Source: Alterisphingorhabdus sp038748365
GTDB taxonomy: Bacteria; Pseudomonadota; Alphaproteobacteria; Sphingomonadales; Sphingomonadaceae
Direction: 5' to 3'
Length of the DNA: 64,000 nt
Assembly (NCBI GenBank): GCA_038748365.1
Contig: JBCDIZ010000001.1
Coordinates: 124,001-188,000 of the forward strand
Under the pieces are notes generated by a model. That model did no database searches, was not told the origin of the DNA, and was given only the letters and a program-made list of their open reading frames with translations. Made by a program: the position numbers and the translations under genes. Shown piece by piece: positions 44,577-53,913 of this stretch (positions are counted from its first letter, which is position 1; each line of letters begins with the position of its first letter).

Positions 44577-45476
44577 TTACTCGCCCTGCAGCGCTTTCAT
44601 AATCGCCATCGACTGTTCCGATCCCGATTGCGGCACAATCTCACCAGTGCGGTCGGTGATCTTGTCGAATACCGCAGCAACGCCCTCCACGGTGCGTTCA
44701 CCCTCAGGCAGCGCTACGCCCGGTGTCATGGTGACATACGCAGCGTGATACGCACCTGCACCGGCACCGATGATCATATTGGTGGGCGCATCTTCGGACA
44801 CCAGATACAGCGCAGCAGGCGCCACATTTTCCGGGGTGAAGGCTTTGAAGGCTTCAGGCGGGAAAATATCTTCGGTCATACGGGTGCCGGCGACCGGGGC
44901 CAGCGTGTTGACTTTGATGTTGTACTTCGCGCCTTCGAGATACAGCGTTTTGGTCAGGCCTGCGAGGCCCAGCTTGGCCGCGCCATAATTGGCCTGGCCG
45001 AAATTGCCGTATAGCCCGGTGGACGAAGCAGTCATCAGGATGCGGCCGTAATTTTGCTCGCGCATCGTTTCCCATACTGCCTTGGTGGCATTGCCGGATC
45101 CGTTGAGGTGCACATCAACGACAAAGGAAAAGTCTTTCGGCTCCATCTTGGCGAAGCTCTTGTCGCGCAATACCCCGGCATTGTTGATCAGGATATGGAC
45201 GCCGCCCCATTTTTCCTTGGCCTTGGCGACCATTTCTTCCATCTGCGCATATTCGGTGACAGAACCGCCATTGGCCATGGCCTCGCCGCCTTCTTTCTCG
45301 ATTTCCTCGACGACAATCGCGGCGGCATCGGAGGTGCCGGTGCCATCGCGCGCCCCGCCCAGATCATTGACCACCACCTTGGCGCCACGGCGCGCAAGCT
45401 CCAGCGCATAGGCGCGGCCCAAGCCGCCGCCTGCTCCGGTAACAATGGCAACGCGATCGGCAAAACTGATGGTCAT
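44577..45476 (-). CDS. Short-chain dehydrogenase/reductase (HSD17B4-like)
   Basis: 299 aa. NAD-binding TGAGGGLGRAYALELARRG (quoted in part), NNAGVL, catalytic Ser in MTASSTG and YGAAK. The N-terminal part VNDLGGARDGTG is characteristic of the peroxisomal multifunctional enzyme type 2 dehydrogenase domain, suggesting oxidation of 3-hydroxyacyl-CoA. The substrate is inferred. A monocistronic gene; the 328-bp gap upstream (45477-45804) holds its promoter and two repeats. Confidence 0.88.
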   Translation of the reverse strand: MTISFADRVAIVTGAGGGLGRAYALELARRGAKVVVNDLGGARDGTGTSDAAAIVVEEIEKEGGEAMANGGSVTEYAQMEEMVAKAKEKWGGVHILINNAGVLRDKSFAKMEPKDFSFVVDVHLNGSGNATKAVWETMREQNYGRILMTASSTGLYGNFGQANYGAAKLGLAGLTKTLYLEGAKYNIKVNTLAPVAGTRMTEDIFPPEAFKAFTPENVAPAALYLVSEDAPTNMIIGAGAGAYHAAYVTMTPGVALPEGERTVEGVAAVFDKITDRTGEIVPQSGSEQSMAIMKALQGE

Positions 45477-45631
45477 GATAAGGCTCCTGAAAAAAATTGG
45501 GTTGTGTTCTGAAATTTATGACGCGGGTTTCCAATGCGCCTGAGCCTTTGTCAACCGCGCAATTGGGTCTTTTGCTTCGAGAGGGGACGTGCCGTTACGG
45601 CAGGCTCATTGCTTATGCTGTGTCGCTTTTT

Positions 45632-45713
45632 GACTCGCACAAAGACACGAAGGCACAAAGGTGTTCACTCTTGATGCGAAGTCTTCGTGTCTTTGTGTCT
45701 TTTTGCGAAACTC
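45632..45713. repeat. Palindromic repeat, family B (copy 4)
   Basis: Arms 45632-45660 (GACTCGCACAAAGACACGAAGG...) and 45683-45713 (...GTCTTTTTGCGAAACTC). The outer GC-rich arms are absent. Between the promoter side of the SDR gene and the phoB 3' end. Confidence 0.8.
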
Positions 45714-45747
45714 ATTTGATTATCCGCCTGCGCAGTGCAAGTGGCGG

Positions 45748-45797
45748 GTGCCCCTCCACCGTCTTCGACGGTCCCCCTCCCCGTAAACGGGGAGGAT
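45748..45797. repeat. Palindromic repeat, family D (single unit)
   Basis: Starts GGTGCCCCTCCACCGTC, ends CCCCGTAAACGGGGAGGATT, with a small TCTTCGA hairpin in between. The same layout as 17900-17947. It lies 7 bp from the phoB stop, so it may end pst-pho transcription. Confidence 0.7.
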
Positions 45798-45804
45798 TTG
45801 GTGT

Positions 45805-46503
45805 TTAAGCGACAGCCTCAGCATCCAGTGCATAGCCTGCGGAGCGCACAGTGCGGATGATATCCGCCTCGCCATTGGCGTTGATCGCCTTGCGCAAGCG
45901 ACGGATATGCACGTCGATGGTTCGGATCTCGATATCGCTCTCATTGCCCCAGACGGCATCAAGCAGACGTTCACGCGAGAACACCCAGCCGGGATGTTCC
46001 AGAAAGTGCCGCAACAGACGGAATTCGGTGGGGCCGAGTGGGATAGTCTTGCCGCCGCGCTTTACCTTATAGCCGACGGTATCCATCTCGATATTGGCAT
46101 AGGTGAGGGTGCCACCCGCCAGAGCCGGACGCATACGGCGCAGCACCGCATTGACGCGGGCGATCAGCTCGCGCGGGCTGAACGGTTTGGTGAGATAATC
46201 ATCGGCACCGATATCCAGGCCACGCACCCGGTCCTCTTCCTCGCCGCGCGCTGACATCATGATGATCGGGATATTGGCGGTATCATTATTGCGGCGCAAG
46301 CGGCGGCAGACCTCAATGCCCGAGAGGTTGTCAATCATCCAGTCCAGGACGACAATATCGGGCTGCTGCTCGGCAACAATCAGCAGCGCCTCTTCGCCGT
46401 CTGGCGTCTGGCTGATGCGAAAGCCCTGTTTCTCGAAATGCCAGGAGATTAACTCCGCCAGTGCCATATCGTCTTCAACCAGCAGAATATGGGGCTTTGA
46501 CAT
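45805..46503 (-). CDS. phoB: Phosphate regulon response regulator PhoB
   Basis: 232 aa. Receiver domain with acidic pocket E10-D11-D12, phospho-acceptor D54 in VVLDWMIDNLSGIE, and TKPFS; winged-helix domain ending TVRSAGYALDAEA. Start at 46503 (MSKPHILLVEDD) after GAGGGAAGAGAG. The last gene of phoR-pstSCAB-phoU-phoB. It activates Pho boxes such as that before pstS. Confidence 0.94.
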   Translation of the reverse strand: MSKPHILLVEDDMALAELISWHFEKQGFRISQTPDGEEALLIVAEQQPDIVVLDWMIDNLSGIEVCRRLRRNNDTANIPIIMMSARGEEEDRVRGLDIGADDYLTKPFSPRELIARVNAVLRRMRPALAGGTLTYANIEMDTVGYKVKRGGKTIPLGPTEFRLLRHFLEHPGWVFSRERLLDAVWGNESDIEIRTIDVHIRRLRKAINANGEADIIRTVRSAGYALDAEAVA

Positions 46504-46516
46504 CTCTCTTCCCTCT

Positions 46517-47224
46517 TCAGTCATTCATATCGAGCGGATCATTGCCACGATCGCGCTCTATCAGATTATCGCCGGTAATTGAAAAATAGACCATCTCGGC
46601 AATATTGGTCGCATGGTCGCCAATGCGTTCGAGATTTTTGGCGATAAACATCAGGTGGACACCGGCATTTACCTGGCCCGGAACAGCGATCATATGGTCG
46701 ATCAGGCCACGGAAAATGGCGCTGTAAAAGTCATCGACCATCTTGTCGCGCTTGCACACCTGGATCGCCAGATCGGCATCGCGGCGGGCATAGGCATTCA
46801 TGGCATCATCAACCAGTTCAATTGCCGCCTGTGACATCGGCACCAGTGCATCGGCGGCTTCCATCCAGTCATCCGGGTCAATTAGCGGTACGCGTTTGGC
46901 GATATTTTTGGCATAGTCGCCGATACGCTCAATCTTGCTGGAGATTTTCAGTGTCGCAATCAGCACTCGCAAATCATCGGCCATCGGCGCGCGCAGCGCC
47001 ATGATCTGCACCACCATACGGTCAATTTCGCGCTCCAGCTCGTCAATATCCTTGTCCTTGACGATCACCGCGCTGGCCATGCTCTGGTCATTGCGTTCCA
47101 GCGCGGTCATTGCATCGATAACCGCCTTTTCCGCACGACCGCCAATATCCGCCACCAGTCCACGCAACTGGACCATGTCGGTATCAAAGGCTTTGACCGT
47201 GTGTTTGGTACTGCTGGGCGTCAT
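46517..47224 (-). CDS. phoU: Phosphate signalling protein PhoU
   Basis: 235 aa. Two tandem three-helix PhoU repeats (about 20-110 and 125-210), each with an E/DxxxD metal-binding pattern such as DELEREIDRMVVQ and IERIGDYAKNIAKR, and in the second ERIGDHATNIAEM. It passes the state of the Pst transporter to PhoR and inhibits signalling when phosphate is plentiful. Confidence 0.95.
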   Translation of the reverse strand: MTPSSTKHTVKAFDTDMVQLRGLVADIGGRAEKAVIDAMTALERNDQSMASAVIVKDKDIDELEREIDRMVVQIMALRAPMADDLRVLIATLKISSKIERIGDYAKNIAKRVPLIDPDDWMEAADALVPMSQAAIELVDDAMNAYARRDADLAIQVCKRDKMVDDFYSAIFRGLIDHMIAVPGQVNAGVHLMFIAKNLERIGDHATNIAEMVYFSITGDNLIERDRGNDPLDMND

Positions 47225-47239
47225 TAAACTGGTGCCATA

Positions 47240-48031
47240 TTATCCGTAGCGGCCTGTGATGTAATCGCGGGTTTTTTCTTCCTTGGGATTGGTGAACAGT
47301 TCCGAGGTTTCGCCGTATTCCACCATATCGCCGAGATGGAAGAATGCCGTGCGCTGCGATACGCGCGCGGCTTGCTGCATATTGTGCGTCACGATGACGA
47401 TAGCATATTTGCCGCGCAGTTCGTGAATCAGTTCTTCAATCTTGGCGGTAGCGATCGGGTCCAGCGCAGAACAGGGTTCGTCCATCAGGATGACTTCGGG
47501 GTCAACTGCGATGGCGCGCGCGATGCACAGACGCTGCTGCTGCCCACCGGAAAGCGCGGTGCCGCTGTCGCCGAGACGGTCCTTGACCTCGGCCCATAGG
47601 CCGGCGCGTTGCAGCGACTTTTCGACGATGCGATCAAGCTCGGCCTTGTCGGTGGCTAGGCCATGGATACGCGGACCATAGGCGATATTGTCATAGATCG
47701 ATTTGGGGAAGGGATTGGGTTTCTGGAACACCATGCCGACGCGGGCGCGCAGCTGCACCACGTCCATGGCGCTGTCATAAATATCCTCACCATCCAGCGT
47801 AATCGTGCCGGTCACTCGCGCTGACGGGATGGTATCGTTCATGCGGTTGAGCGTACGCAGAAAGGTTGATTTGCCACAGCCTGACGGACCGATAAACGCA
47901 GTCACATTATCCATATCGATATCAATATCGACGCCTTTAATGGCCTCTTTCTTGCCATAAAAGACATGGACATCACGGGTCGCCATTTTCATCGGCGTGG
48001 TGGCGGTCATATCGGTAGCATGTGTGTTCAT
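47240..48031 (-). CDS. pstB: Phosphate ABC transporter ATPase PstB
   Basis: 263 aa. Walker A GPSGCGKST, Q-loop in GMVFQKPNPFP, signature LSGGQQQRLCIARAI, Walker B VILMDEPCSALDP, ending YITGRYG as in most PstB. It powers phosphate import with PstA and PstC. Confidence 0.97.
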   Translation of the reverse strand: MNTHATDMTATTPMKMATRDVHVFYGKKEAIKGVDIDIDMDNVTAFIGPSGCGKSTFLRTLNRMNDTIPSARVTGTITLDGEDIYDSAMDVVQLRARVGMVFQKPNPFPKSIYDNIAYGPRIHGLATDKAELDRIVEKSLQRAGLWAEVKDRLGDSGTALSGGQQQRLCIARAIAVDPEVILMDEPCSALDPIATAKIEELIHELRGKYAIVIVTHNMQQAARVSQRTAFFHLGDMVEYGETSELFTNPKEEKTRDYITGRYG

Positions 48032-48040
48032 GTCTTCAGG

Positions 48041-49330
48041 TCACCATCGTGTTTCAAAGCGGTTGCGCAGCCAGATCGCCACCGCATTCATGGTTAGCAG
48101 GAATAGCAGCAATATAATGATCGCGGCGGAGGTTTTCTCCACAAATCCGCTATTCACCTCGTCTGACCACAGGAAAATCTGGACCGGAAGCACGGTCGAG
48201 GGATCGGAGAGATTGCCCGGAGGAGTCGCGGTAAAGGCACGCATCCCTATCATCAGCAGCGGTGCGGTCTCGCCGAGGGCGCGGGCCATACCGATGATCG
48301 TGCCGGTCATAATGCCGGGAATGGCAAGCGGCAGAACATGGTGGAAAATCACCTGCACCTTACTGGCACCGATGCCAAGTGCAGCCTCGCGGATCGAGGG
48401 CGGCACCGCTTTAACCGCATTGCGTGCTGCGATGACGATGACCGGGAAGGTCATGAGCGCCAGAGTGAGACCACCAACCAGTGCAGAGGAGCGCGGCAGG
48501 TCCATCCATGTCAGGAACACCACCAAACCTAGCAGGCCGAAAATGATCGAAGGGACGGCAGCCAAATTGTTGATCGAGACCTCGATCAGGTCGGTCCAGC
48601 GATTTTGCGGCGCATATTCTTCGAGATAGACCGCCGACAAGACGCCAATGGGGAAGGCTAGCAACAGGGTGACAAACATCGTCATCAGCGAGCCTTTGAG
48701 CGCTCCCCAGATACCGACCAGTGCCGGGTCAACACCATCGGAATTGGTGAGGAAAGGCAGATTGAAGACGCTGCGGACATTGCCGTCGCTATCGACCTTT
48801 TCAAAAATCGGCTGCAACTCGGCATTACTATCGCCCTTGTTGATGCGGTCAAAGGCGCTGGTGGCCGAGAGCCACAAGGTCGCATTTTGCGTGATAAGCT
48901 CCGGATCATCGCGCAGCTGTTCGCGCACTTCTACCCAGGCATTGCGAGCAAAAATCTTGCGGCCTTCCTCGCCATAATTGCTCTCAATCGCTGCACTGGT
49001 GATGCCGCGAATATCGAGCGAGGCGAGAGTGGCATCCTGTCCATTGCCTTTCAAACTCTCCGGTGAAGCACCGCCCGACAGCGTCACAAAGTCTATTGGC
49101 AGGGCAATCTCGGTACGCTGAAAACCCTTGGCGCCATTGCTGACCATGACGAACAGCAAGAAGGCGAGAAACAGTGACGACAGCACAATTGCCATCAGGC
49201 CAACCGCTTTGAATCGCTTCTCCGCAGCATAGCGCCTGGCGACGCGCTTGCGCATGGCGGCGCTTTTCCAGTCGGTCTGCGCCTTATGACCAGAGGCCGT
49301 TGCGGCGGGCATGGCGGCGGCTTCACTCAT
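48041..49330 (-). CDS. pstA: Phosphate ABC transporter permease PstA
   Basis: 429 aa, longer than the classic protein (about 290) because of an N-terminal extension (DUF3333 type) with one transmembrane segment (about 45-65) and a periplasmic domain. The permease core is from about 210 with AVYLEEYAPQNRWTDLIEVS and the coupling loop EAALGIGASKVQVIFHHVLP. Start overlaps the end of pstC by 8 bp. Confidence 0.93.
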   Translation of the reverse strand: MSEAAAMPAATASGHKAQTDWKSAAMRKRVARRYAAEKRFKAVGLMAIVLSSLFLAFLLFVMVSNGAKGFQRTEIALPIDFVTLSGGASPESLKGNGQDATLASLDIRGITSAAIESNYGEEGRKIFARNAWVEVREQLRDDPELITQNATLWLSATSAFDRINKGDSNAELQPIFEKVDSDGNVRSVFNLPFLTNSDGVDPALVGIWGALKGSLMTMFVTLLLAFPIGVLSAVYLEEYAPQNRWTDLIEVSINNLAAVPSIIFGLLGLVVFLTWMDLPRSSALVGGLTLALMTFPVIVIAARNAVKAVPPSIREAALGIGASKVQVIFHHVLPLAIPGIMTGTIIGMARALGETAPLLMIGMRAFTATPPGNLSDPSTVLPVQIFLWSDEVNSGFVEKTSAAIIILLLFLLTMNAVAIWLRNRFETRW

Positions 49331-50699
49331 AGCTTTCCCGATATCTTTTTACGATCTGCAAGGCGACCAGATTGAGCAACAAGGTAACAAAGAACAGCGC
49401 CAGACCGAGCGCAAAAGCTGCAAGCGTCATCGGGCCGTCAAAATCTGTGTCGCCGGTGAGCAGTTTGACGATCTGCACCGTCACTGTCGTCACGCTCTGG
49501 AACGGATTGGCGGTCATATTGGCGGCTAAGCCAGCGGCCATCACCACAATCATTGTTTCACCAATGGCGCGGCTGACCGCGAGCAATACGCCGCCAACAA
49601 CGCCGGGCAGTGCCGCAGGGATCAACACTTTCTTGATCGTCTCGCTCGGCGTTGCCCCCATGGCGAGCGAGCCATCGCGCATGGCGCTCGGGACGGCAGC
49701 GATGCTGTCATCGGCCATGGAGGAGACGAACGGAATAATCATAACACCCATAACTAGACCCGCCGCCAGCGCCGATTCTGATGAGGCATTGCTAATACCG
49801 ATGGATACGGCAAAATCGCGCAATGCAGGAGCCACCGTAAGCGCGGCAAAATAGCCATAAACCACAGTCGGCACGCCCGCGAGAATCTCTAATATCGGTT
49901 TCATCCAACTGCGCAGTCGGGCAGGGGCATATTGGGTGAGATAGACCGCGCTCATAAGGCCGAAGGGAATGGCAACGATCATGGCGATGATCGCGCCGAT
50001 AAAGATTGTTCCCCAGAATAGCGGTATAGCGCCAAAGCCATTATATTCGCCCGGCACGACTTCCTTGCGTGGATTCCATTCGCCGCCAAAGAGGAATTCT
50101 ATAGGCGACACCATGCCAAAAAAGCGGATCGACTCAAATATCAGCGAGGCGACAATGCCGATGGTTGCCAATATCGCGATCAGCGATGCGATCAGCAATA
50201 CCATCAGCACGACACGCTCAACCTGACTGCGCGCCCGGAAGTCGGGGCGAACTTTCAAGAAAGCATAGGCAGCCCCAGCAAAGCCAAGCAAAAGGGCCGC
50301 AGCGATACCGATCATCTGATAATAATATTCTGCCGAGCCATAGATGGGCGCGAGCGCTTCTGCTTCAGGGTTAAAGCTCTGCGAGGATGCATCGCGAGAT
50401 AGCGCGCGCGCTTCCGACAGGATTGACGCGCGGGAAAACGGGTCTTCCGGCAGGCTGGCCGCAGCCGGATCGGTCAGCACCATATTGGTGGTGAGGGCAG
50501 GCGAAACGCTGATCCATATGGAGGCGAAAATGATGACCGGAACCATCGCCCAGAGCGCAACATACCAGCCATGATAGTTGGGCAGGGAGTTGAAGCTGGT
50601 CTTGCCGGCGAGTACAAAGCGATTGGCCTTGGCCCGGCCGAACAGCCAACCCAGAACGCCAAGCCCGACGATCAGAAAAAGAAATGCGATTCCCGCCAT
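49323..50699 (-). CDS. pstC: Phosphate ABC transporter permease PstC
   Basis: 458 aa, with extra N-terminal membrane segments (about 2-20 and 42-65) before the standard permease core. Core motifs: MSAVYLTQYAPARLRSWMKP, GVPTVVYGYFAA, and coupling loop DGSLAMGATPSETIKKVLIP. Large PstC with large PstA is normal for alphaproteobacteria. 79 bp after pstS. Confidence 0.93.
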   Translation of the reverse strand: MAGIAFLFLIVGLGVLGWLFGRAKANRFVLAGKTSFNSLPNYHGWYVALWAMVPVIIFASIWISVSPALTTNMVLTDPAAASLPEDPFSRASILSEARALSRDASSQSFNPEAEALAPIYGSAEYYYQMIGIAAALLLGFAGAAYAFLKVRPDFRARSQVERVVLMVLLIASLIAILATIGIVASLIFESIRFFGMVSPIEFLFGGEWNPRKEVVPGEYNGFGAIPLFWGTIFIGAIIAMIVAIPFGLMSAVYLTQYAPARLRSWMKPILEILAGVPTVVYGYFAALTVAPALRDFAVSIGISNASSESALAAGLVMGVMIIPFVSSMADDSIAAVPSAMRDGSLAMGATPSETIKKVLIPAALPGVVGGVLLAVSRAIGETMIVVMAAGLAANMTANPFQSVTTVTVQIVKLLTGDTDFDGPMTLAAFALGLALFFVTLLLNLVALQIVKRYRESYE

Positions 50700-50778
50700 C
50701 GCTGTTCAGCCCCCTAAATTCTCTGCCATTGGCGCGGCAGGCGCAAACTGATCGCCACTGTCCCCTGTTGCCGCACGC

Positions 50779-51822
50779 TTAGCCAAGATCCGCCGCCGTG
50801 ATTGCCGGCAATGATTCGAGCCGGTTGGAGAGATCGGTACGCTGATCTTCGGGCAACGCAATCATGCCAGCATCGGCAAGAGGGCTATTGGGTATGGCGA
50901 GCGCAATAAACTCGGCGAGATAGTCTTTCAGCCCGGGTATGACATTCACATGCCGCTTTTTGACATAAAGATAGAGTGGCCGTGCACCTGGGTAATCACC
51001 TGATGCGATGCTGTCATATTCCGGGATGATTCCATTGATGGTCACGCCGCGCACCGCTTCGGCATTTTCATCAAGATAACTATAGCTGAAAATGCCGACC
51101 GCATTGGGGTCGCCAGTGATTTTCTGGACGATCAGATTATCATTCTCGCCGGTGTTAATATAAGCGCCATCGGTGCGGACATCGGTGCAGATTTTTTTGT
51201 GTTCGTCCTCATCTCTCTCTTCCAGCTCCGCCATGGCCGGATCGCTTTTGCACCCAACTTCCATGATCAGCTCTTCGAAGGAATCGCGCGTGCCCGACGT
51301 CTTGGGCGGACCATAAACCTTGATTGGAATATCCGGCAGCGACGGATCGACATCTGCCCATGTTTCCGGGCGCGCATCCTTGCCATAAGGCCGCGCGGCC
51401 AGTGCCTGATAAATCTGTGGCACGGTTAGGTTGAGCGCCGCGCCCTCAGTCGATTGAGCCAATGCCAGGCCATCGACTCCGACTTTGAACTCGACGACTT
51501 CTTCAACGCCATTTTCCGCGCACCGGGCCAGCTCGGATGCTTTCATCCGCCGTGAGGCATTGACGATATCTGGAGTCGATGCGCCGATGCCATCGCAAAA
51601 TAGCTGAATGCCGCCGCCTGTGCCGGTAGATTCGAGAATGGGGGAGGGATGTTCGCCAATGCTCTGGAACGAATCCGAGACGATTTTAGCGAAAGGAAAG
51701 ACCGTAGAGGATCCGACAATACGCACCTCATCACGGCTGGTATCGGGCACCAGACTCGCGGGATCCTGACAGGCGCCAAGAGCCAGCAATGCTGATAAAC
51801 CGATAAGGGAAAAGGCGCGCAT
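50779..51822 (-). CDS. pstS: Phosphate-binding lipoprotein PstS
   Basis: 347 aa. Signal with lipobox LGAC at about residue 15-18, so probably lipid-anchored. Type II periplasmic binding fold with the phosphate site IVGSSTVFPFAK at about 35 and TGGGIQLFCDGIG; later KTSGTRDSFEEL. It feeds the PstCAB transporter. A three-repeat Pho box lies 100 bp upstream, so it should be induced in low phosphate. Confidence 0.94.
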   Translation of the reverse strand: MRAFSLIGLSALLALGACQDPASLVPDTSRDEVRIVGSSTVFPFAKIVSDSFQSIGEHPSPILESTGTGGGIQLFCDGIGASTPDIVNASRRMKASELARCAENGVEEVVEFKVGVDGLALAQSTEGAALNLTVPQIYQALAARPYGKDARPETWADVDPSLPDIPIKVYGPPKTSGTRDSFEELIMEVGCKSDPAMAELEERDEDEHKKICTDVRTDGAYINTGENDNLIVQKITGDPNAVGIFSYSYLDENAEAVRGVTINGIIPEYDSIASGDYPGARPLYLYVKKRHVNVIPGLKDYLAEFIALAIPNSPLADAGMIALPEDQRTDLSNRLESLPAITAADLG

Positions 51823-51924
51823 TTTATGATCCTGTGAGAGCGATATTGTTATGAATTAAGCGGATAGATGATAGAATATTCCTATCCGATAAGCGGGGCC
51901 TTACGCAGGCGCAGTTTATCAAGA

Positions 51925-51953
51925 ATGACAGTATGATTACAATTTAATGACAC
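51925..51953 (-). promoter_or_regulatory. Pho box upstream of pstS
   Basis: On the minus strand three heptamers start exactly 11 bp apart: GTGTCAT (51953-51947), TTGTAAT (51942-51936) and CTGTCAT (51931-51925). This is the PhoB-binding pattern CTGTCAT-N4-CTGTCAT, with a third half-site. It lies 103 bp upstream of the pstS ATG and after the phoR stop. Confidence 0.82.
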
Positions 51954-52009
51954 GGTGTTTTGGCGCAGACTGTTGCAGCATTATAATTGTTCACCTGCTC
52001 TGATGGCAG

Positions 52010-53359
52010 TTACGACAGGGCAGACTGCTTTTCGGCCTCTGTGCCATCATGAGTGTCATCACCATCGTCTTCGCTATCGCTTATTTCCGGCTGTGTCGCT
52101 GGCAGCGAGATGGTAATATTCGTGCCCTTGCCGACCGTGCTATTGATCTCCAATCGGCCGCCATGGCGCTCGACGATATGTTTAACGATAGACAGGCCGA
52201 GACCGGTTCCGCCAATTTGTCGCGAACGACCGGAATCGACACGATAGAAGCGCTCGGTCAGGCGGGGCAGATGTTTGGGGTCAATGCCGTCGCCTTCATC
52301 AATAACGGCCAGACGGGCCATGCTGCCAGTGCGGCTGGGCTTTAGCCGTATCATGACTGACGTCTCAGGGCGGCCATATTTGATGCTGTTGGAGACCAGA
52401 TTCTGGATCATCTGTGACAATTGTGAGCGATCGCCACGCACGGTGCGGACACTGGGGTCAATATCGAGAATGATATTGTGATCATAGCGATCATCAAAAA
52501 TCACTTTTACCTCTTCCAGCAGCTCCGCCATATCGACCAGATTCTCCGGCGGCTTAAACTTCTCAGCCTCGATTCGCGACAGCGATATCAGGTCAGAGAT
52601 GAGTTGCTGCATGCGGTTTGCTTCGCCTGCCATGACCTTGAGAAAGCGTTTTCGCGTCTTCTTGTCTTCCCCGGCTTCCTTGTCCCGCAGCGTTTCAATA
52701 AACCCGATGATTGACGACAGCGGTGTGCGCAATTCATGGCTGACATTGGCGACAAAATCGGTCCGCATCTTCTCAACCGCATAGTTACTCGAACGGTCCC
52801 AAAGATAGAGGATGCAATAGTCGCCATCATCCACGCTGCGCAGATTAAGCTCCCAGCGTTGGTCGCGGCTGCCGATACCGATCAATTCAATCGGTCGGCG
52901 CAAAGGTTCCTCACGCTGGCGTACAATCGCGTCAGTGGCACTGGGGTGGCGGATCACCAGACGAACATCTTCATTGTCGATCTCATTGCCCAACATCGCC
53001 TTTGCAGCGGCATTAGAGGTAATGACCGTCATGCCGGAGAGTATCAGCATGGGATCGGGAATGCCCTCAATCAGCGAGAGCAATTCAGGCAATTCATGCC
53101 ATTCCGTATCGTCGCTCTCCAATATCGGCGATGCTGCCTCAACACTGCGCACTGCTGGGGTTTTCTGATCCAGGCCAATAGCCAGCGCAACCAGCCCGGC
53201 AGCAATAATGATGGCGCTGCGTTCAACGGGGCCGTCAATATAGAGGCCGAGTACCGGGGCAGCGACGATAATCATCGCCGCGAGGAACAGCCGCGCCGGG
53301 CGTATCTCAGGGCTGAAAAAGTCTCGCATTGCCGAATCCTGTTGCGTCATTTCTGACAT
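52010..53359 (-). CDS. phoR: Phosphate regulon sensor kinase PhoR
   Basis: 449 aa. Two close transmembrane helices at about 20-60, no large periplasmic domain, a PAS-like domain (about 85-190), then the H-box FVANVSHELRTPLSSIIGF, N-box, DEGDGIDPKHLPRLTERFYR and GTGLGLSIVKHIV. It senses phosphate via Pst/PhoU. A single Pho half-site CTGTCAT lies 24 bp before the start (53383-53389, minus strand); this is weak evidence for self-control. Confidence 0.93.
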   Translation of the reverse strand: MSEMTQQDSAMRDFFSPEIRPARLFLAAMIIVAAPVLGLYIDGPVERSAIIIAAGLVALAIGLDQKTPAVRSVEAASPILESDDTEWHELPELLSLIEGIPDPMLILSGMTVITSNAAAKAMLGNEIDNEDVRLVIRHPSATDAIVRQREEPLRRPIELIGIGSRDQRWELNLRSVDDGDYCILYLWDRSSNYAVEKMRTDFVANVSHELRTPLSSIIGFIETLRDKEAGEDKKTRKRFLKVMAGEANRMQQLISDLISLSRIEAEKFKPPENLVDMAELLEEVKVIFDDRYDHNIILDIDPSVRTVRGDRSQLSQMIQNLVSNSIKYGRPETSVMIRLKPSRTGSMARLAVIDEGDGIDPKHLPRLTERFYRVDSGRSRQIGGTGLGLSIVKHIVERHGGRLEINSTVGKGTNITISLPATQPEISDSEDDGDDTHDGTEAEKQSALS

Positions 53360-53502
53360 TAACCGTTATTTGATTAGCAATTATGACAGCGAATGTCCCG
53401 ATCCTGCACAAACATCCACATTATGGCGGTTTAATAGACGCTTTTACTCGATTTTTATGGTTCGGCATAATAGGACAAATATGGACATAATCCGGGATAT
53501 AT

Positions 53503-53907
53503 ATGACTGATCGCAAAACAGATGATGCAGAGACGCCCAATGAGGCGGATTCAGGTAATGAATCCTTCCGTCAGACGCGGCGTGCTCTGGTGTTGGGAGC
53601 GGTTGCGTCTTCCGCTATTGTCAGCGTGCGTCCCGCGCTGGCGCAGACTGCCAGTTCGGTACTGACGTGCGAAATCACTGTGCCTGCAAAGGAGCAGGGC
53701 CCGATTTATGTCGATGCCTATGGCAATATCGTTGATCGCAAGACCGAAGGGGCAACCTTGTTGCCGCCGCGCACATTCAAGGGCGAAGATGTCCGCCGCG
53801 GTCGTGTACGCGGTCCGCGTGCCTATCGCGATCTGATCCGCCGCCTGCGCCCGGGGCAGAGCGGTTTTACCTGTTATGCCTCGATTCAGGGGCGGCGACT
53901 GGGCTAA
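53503..53907 (+). CDS. Tat-signal small protein, candidate HPr-rel-A substrate
   Basis: 134 aa. A polar start of about 24 residues, then the twin-arginine stretch QTRRALVLGAVASSA and a hydrophobic run ending in PALAQ-TASS (cut near residue 48). The mature part of about 86 residues has just two Cys (LTCEITV and FTCYASI) and ends in a basic stretch (RGPRAYRDLIRRLRPGQSG). I do not recognise a named family. It lies 6 bp ahead of the PqqD-like gene and leads a tight four-gene operon. Because its neighbours look like a modification system, it is the natural candidate for their target, which is inference. Divergent from phoR. Confidence 0.7.
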   Translation: MTDRKTDDAETPNEADSGNESFRQTRRALVLGAVASSAIVSVRPALAQTASSVLTCEITVPAKEQGPIYVDAYGNIVDRKTEGATLLPPRTFKGEDVRRGRVRGPRAYRDLIRRLRPGQSGFTCYASIQGRRLG

Positions 53908-53913
53908 AAGAGC

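Noticed and set aside
45497..45808. Plus-strand frame of 103 codons
   Set aside because: It runs through two palindromic repeats and has no protein-like features.
53383..53389. Pho box before phoR
   Set aside because: Only one good heptamer (CTGTCAT); neighbours at 11 bp match poorly, so it is mentioned but not listed as a site.
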